Assembly (NCBI RefSeq): GCF_031769195.1
Contig: NZ_JAVHNP010000004.1
Coordinates: forward strand, 1-64,000
Length of the DNA stretch: 64,000 bases
From: Vreelandella sp031769195
Lineage (GTDB): Bacteria; Pseudomonadota; Gammaproteobacteria; Pseudomonadales; Halomonadaceae
Direction: 5' to 3'
Below the pieces are notes generated by a model. It was not told where the DNA came from, ran no database searches, and worked only from the letters and a program-made list of their open reading frames with translations. This document shows, one piece after another, positions 63,092 through 64,000 of the stretch. Every line of letters starts with the position of its first letter. Within the stretch, counting starts at the first letter, position 1. A program made the position numbers and the translations under genes.

Positions 63092-64000
63092 CTACTTCTT
63101 AGTTGGCCATGCGTTCGGGTCTACTTTCTTAGCCAGTTTCGGAAACTGGCTGGGGTCAAAGACCGGCTCTTTCCCGGCTTTTAACTGGGTGTCGTAATCC
63201 TTGAACAGCGCAAACGCGATAGGCGACAGCAGCAGAATCGCCACCAGGTTGATAATCGCCATCATGCCCATGGAGAGGTCCGCGAAGTTCCAGATCGCCC
63301 CCAGGCTTGCCACTGAACCCACCATGATCATACCCAACACGGCCAAGCGGTACAGCATCACCGCCAGCGGCGCACGACGGCCTGCCAGATACTCAATGTT
63401 GGATTCACCGTAGGAGTAATTGGCAATGACCGACGTGAAGGCAAACAGCAAAATGGCGATGGCGATAAACATGCCGCCCCAATCACCCACGTGGCTTGAG
63501 AGCGCCATTTGCGTTAGCTGAATGCCGTTATTCTCTTCACCCGCCAGCAGTTCCGGGCCTGCCATAATAATGATGGCCGCTGTTGCCGTACAAATCACCA
63601 GGGTATCCAGGAAAACCCCCAGCATTTGAATAAAGCCTTGGGCTGCCGGGTGATCTGGGCGAGTACTGGCGGTTGCTGCCGCGTTAGGCGCAGAGCCCAT
63701 GCCTGCCTCGTTGGAGAATAGACCGCGCTGAATGCCGTTCATAATCGCTTGGGAAATGGCATAGCCCATTGCCCCACCAGCGGCCTGCTCGATACCAAAA
63801 GCGCTCTGCACGATGGTCATGATCGCGGCGGGCAGGTCGCTGACATTCAGCGCCACGACCACCAGCGCCAAGATCAGGTAAAGCAGCGCCATAAGCGGCA
63901 CCACCAGCTCAGCGACTTTAGCAATCGACTTCAAACCACCGAAAATAATCGGCGCCACAATGGCCATCAGCACTAACCCCATGGCCCAGGTGGGAATGGC
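63092..64000 (-). CDS. Alanine/glycine:sodium symporter (AGCS family), N-terminal part outside window
   Basis: The visible 302 residues are the C-terminal part of an AGCS transporter that imports alanine or glycine with Na+. NGIQRGLFSNEAGMGSAPNAAATA is the family signature, with about six membrane segments following. The frame continues through the window end, so the start lies beyond 64000. Confidence 0.94.
   Translation of the reverse strand, partial: AIPTWAMGLVLMAIVAPIIFGGLKSIAKVAELVVPLMALLYLILALVVVALNVSDLPAAIMTIVQSAFGIEQAAGGAMGYAISQAIMNGIQRGLFSNEAGMGSAPNAAATASTRPDHPAAQGFIQMLGVFLDTLVICTATAAIIIMAGPELLAGEENNGIQLTQMALSSHVGDWGGMFIAIAILLFAFTSVIANYSYGESNIEYLAGRRAPLAVMLYRLAVLGMIMVGSVASLGAIWNFADLSMGMMAIINLVAILLLSPIAFALFKDYDTQLKAGKEPVFDPSQFPKLAKKVDPNAWPTKK

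Overview
The window is one contiguous piece of a gammaproteobacterial chromosome, most probably from Halomonas or a close relative in the Halomonadaceae. The pointers are a complete seven-gene Mrp/Mnh Na+/H+ antiporter operon, a PhaR polyhydroxyalkanoate regulator, a Tat-exported high-potential iron-sulfur protein, a LapA-type giant adhesin with its type I secretion genes, and the usual rpsF-rpsR-DUF2232-rplI-dnaB and SpoVR-YeaH-PrkA blocks. Genus assignment is an inference from gene content, not a database result. Genes are densely packed, no gene-free stretch exceeds 300 bases, and no insertion sequence, prophage or CRISPR array was seen.

Layout. (1) 1-15192, all on the minus strand: a biofilm adhesin locus. 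In transcription order it holds a TolC-type outer membrane protein with a SPOR tail (lapE-like), a LapB-type ABC transporter, a LapC-type adaptor, then four genes not part of the textbook lap set: a LuxR/CsgD-like regulator with a degenerate receiver, a roughly 1040-residue protein with a MurF-like ligase at its C-terminus, an exported HExxH metallopeptidase, and a membrane protein joining an ABC-exporter-like membrane domain to a degenerate aminoglycoside/choline-kinase-like domain. The adhesin follows, with a LapG-type TAAG cleavage site and a 736-residue linker in which every second residue is Asp. The regulator is joined to its neighbours by one-base stop/start overlaps, so the extra genes look co-transcribed with secretion genes. 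This is the best candidate in the window for an undescribed system.

(2) 15454-29551: mixed housekeeping. EamA and MFS transporters, a SelW-like protein, a short LOV blue-light sensor, ettA, hinT, prkB, a thioesterase, purD, phaR, rsmE, a retropepsin-like zinc protease homologue, an MltB-type lytic transglycosylase, DUF3429, and a DASH cryptochrome preceded by an overlapping DUF2256 gene. (3) 29724-35611: mnhABCDEFG. (4) 35812-39745: hemH, divergent from an iron-sulfur photolyase-related gene with a DUF393 gene, then two small proteins. (5) 39843-48008: dnaB carrying a 416-residue intein with a LAGLIDADG endonuclease, rplI, a DUF2232 protein, rpsR, rpsF, rlmB, rnr. (6) 48279-48686: three tandem tRNA-Leu(CAG) genes. 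(7) 48901-64000: a secreted DNA/RNA nuclease, a stand-alone AsnC ligand-binding protein, HiPIP, spoVR-yeaH-yeaG, threonine aldolase, fadH, an EamA transporter, a GNAT-nitrilase fusion, an alkyltransferase-like protein, azoR, and the C-terminal part of an alanine:sodium symporter cut by the window end.

Three light-related genes (LOV, DASH cryptochrome, iron-sulfur photolyase) lie within 20 kb, and the latter two transcription units are preceded by similar TATACA/TGTATA inverted repeats that fit the published site type of CarH/LitR light regulators.
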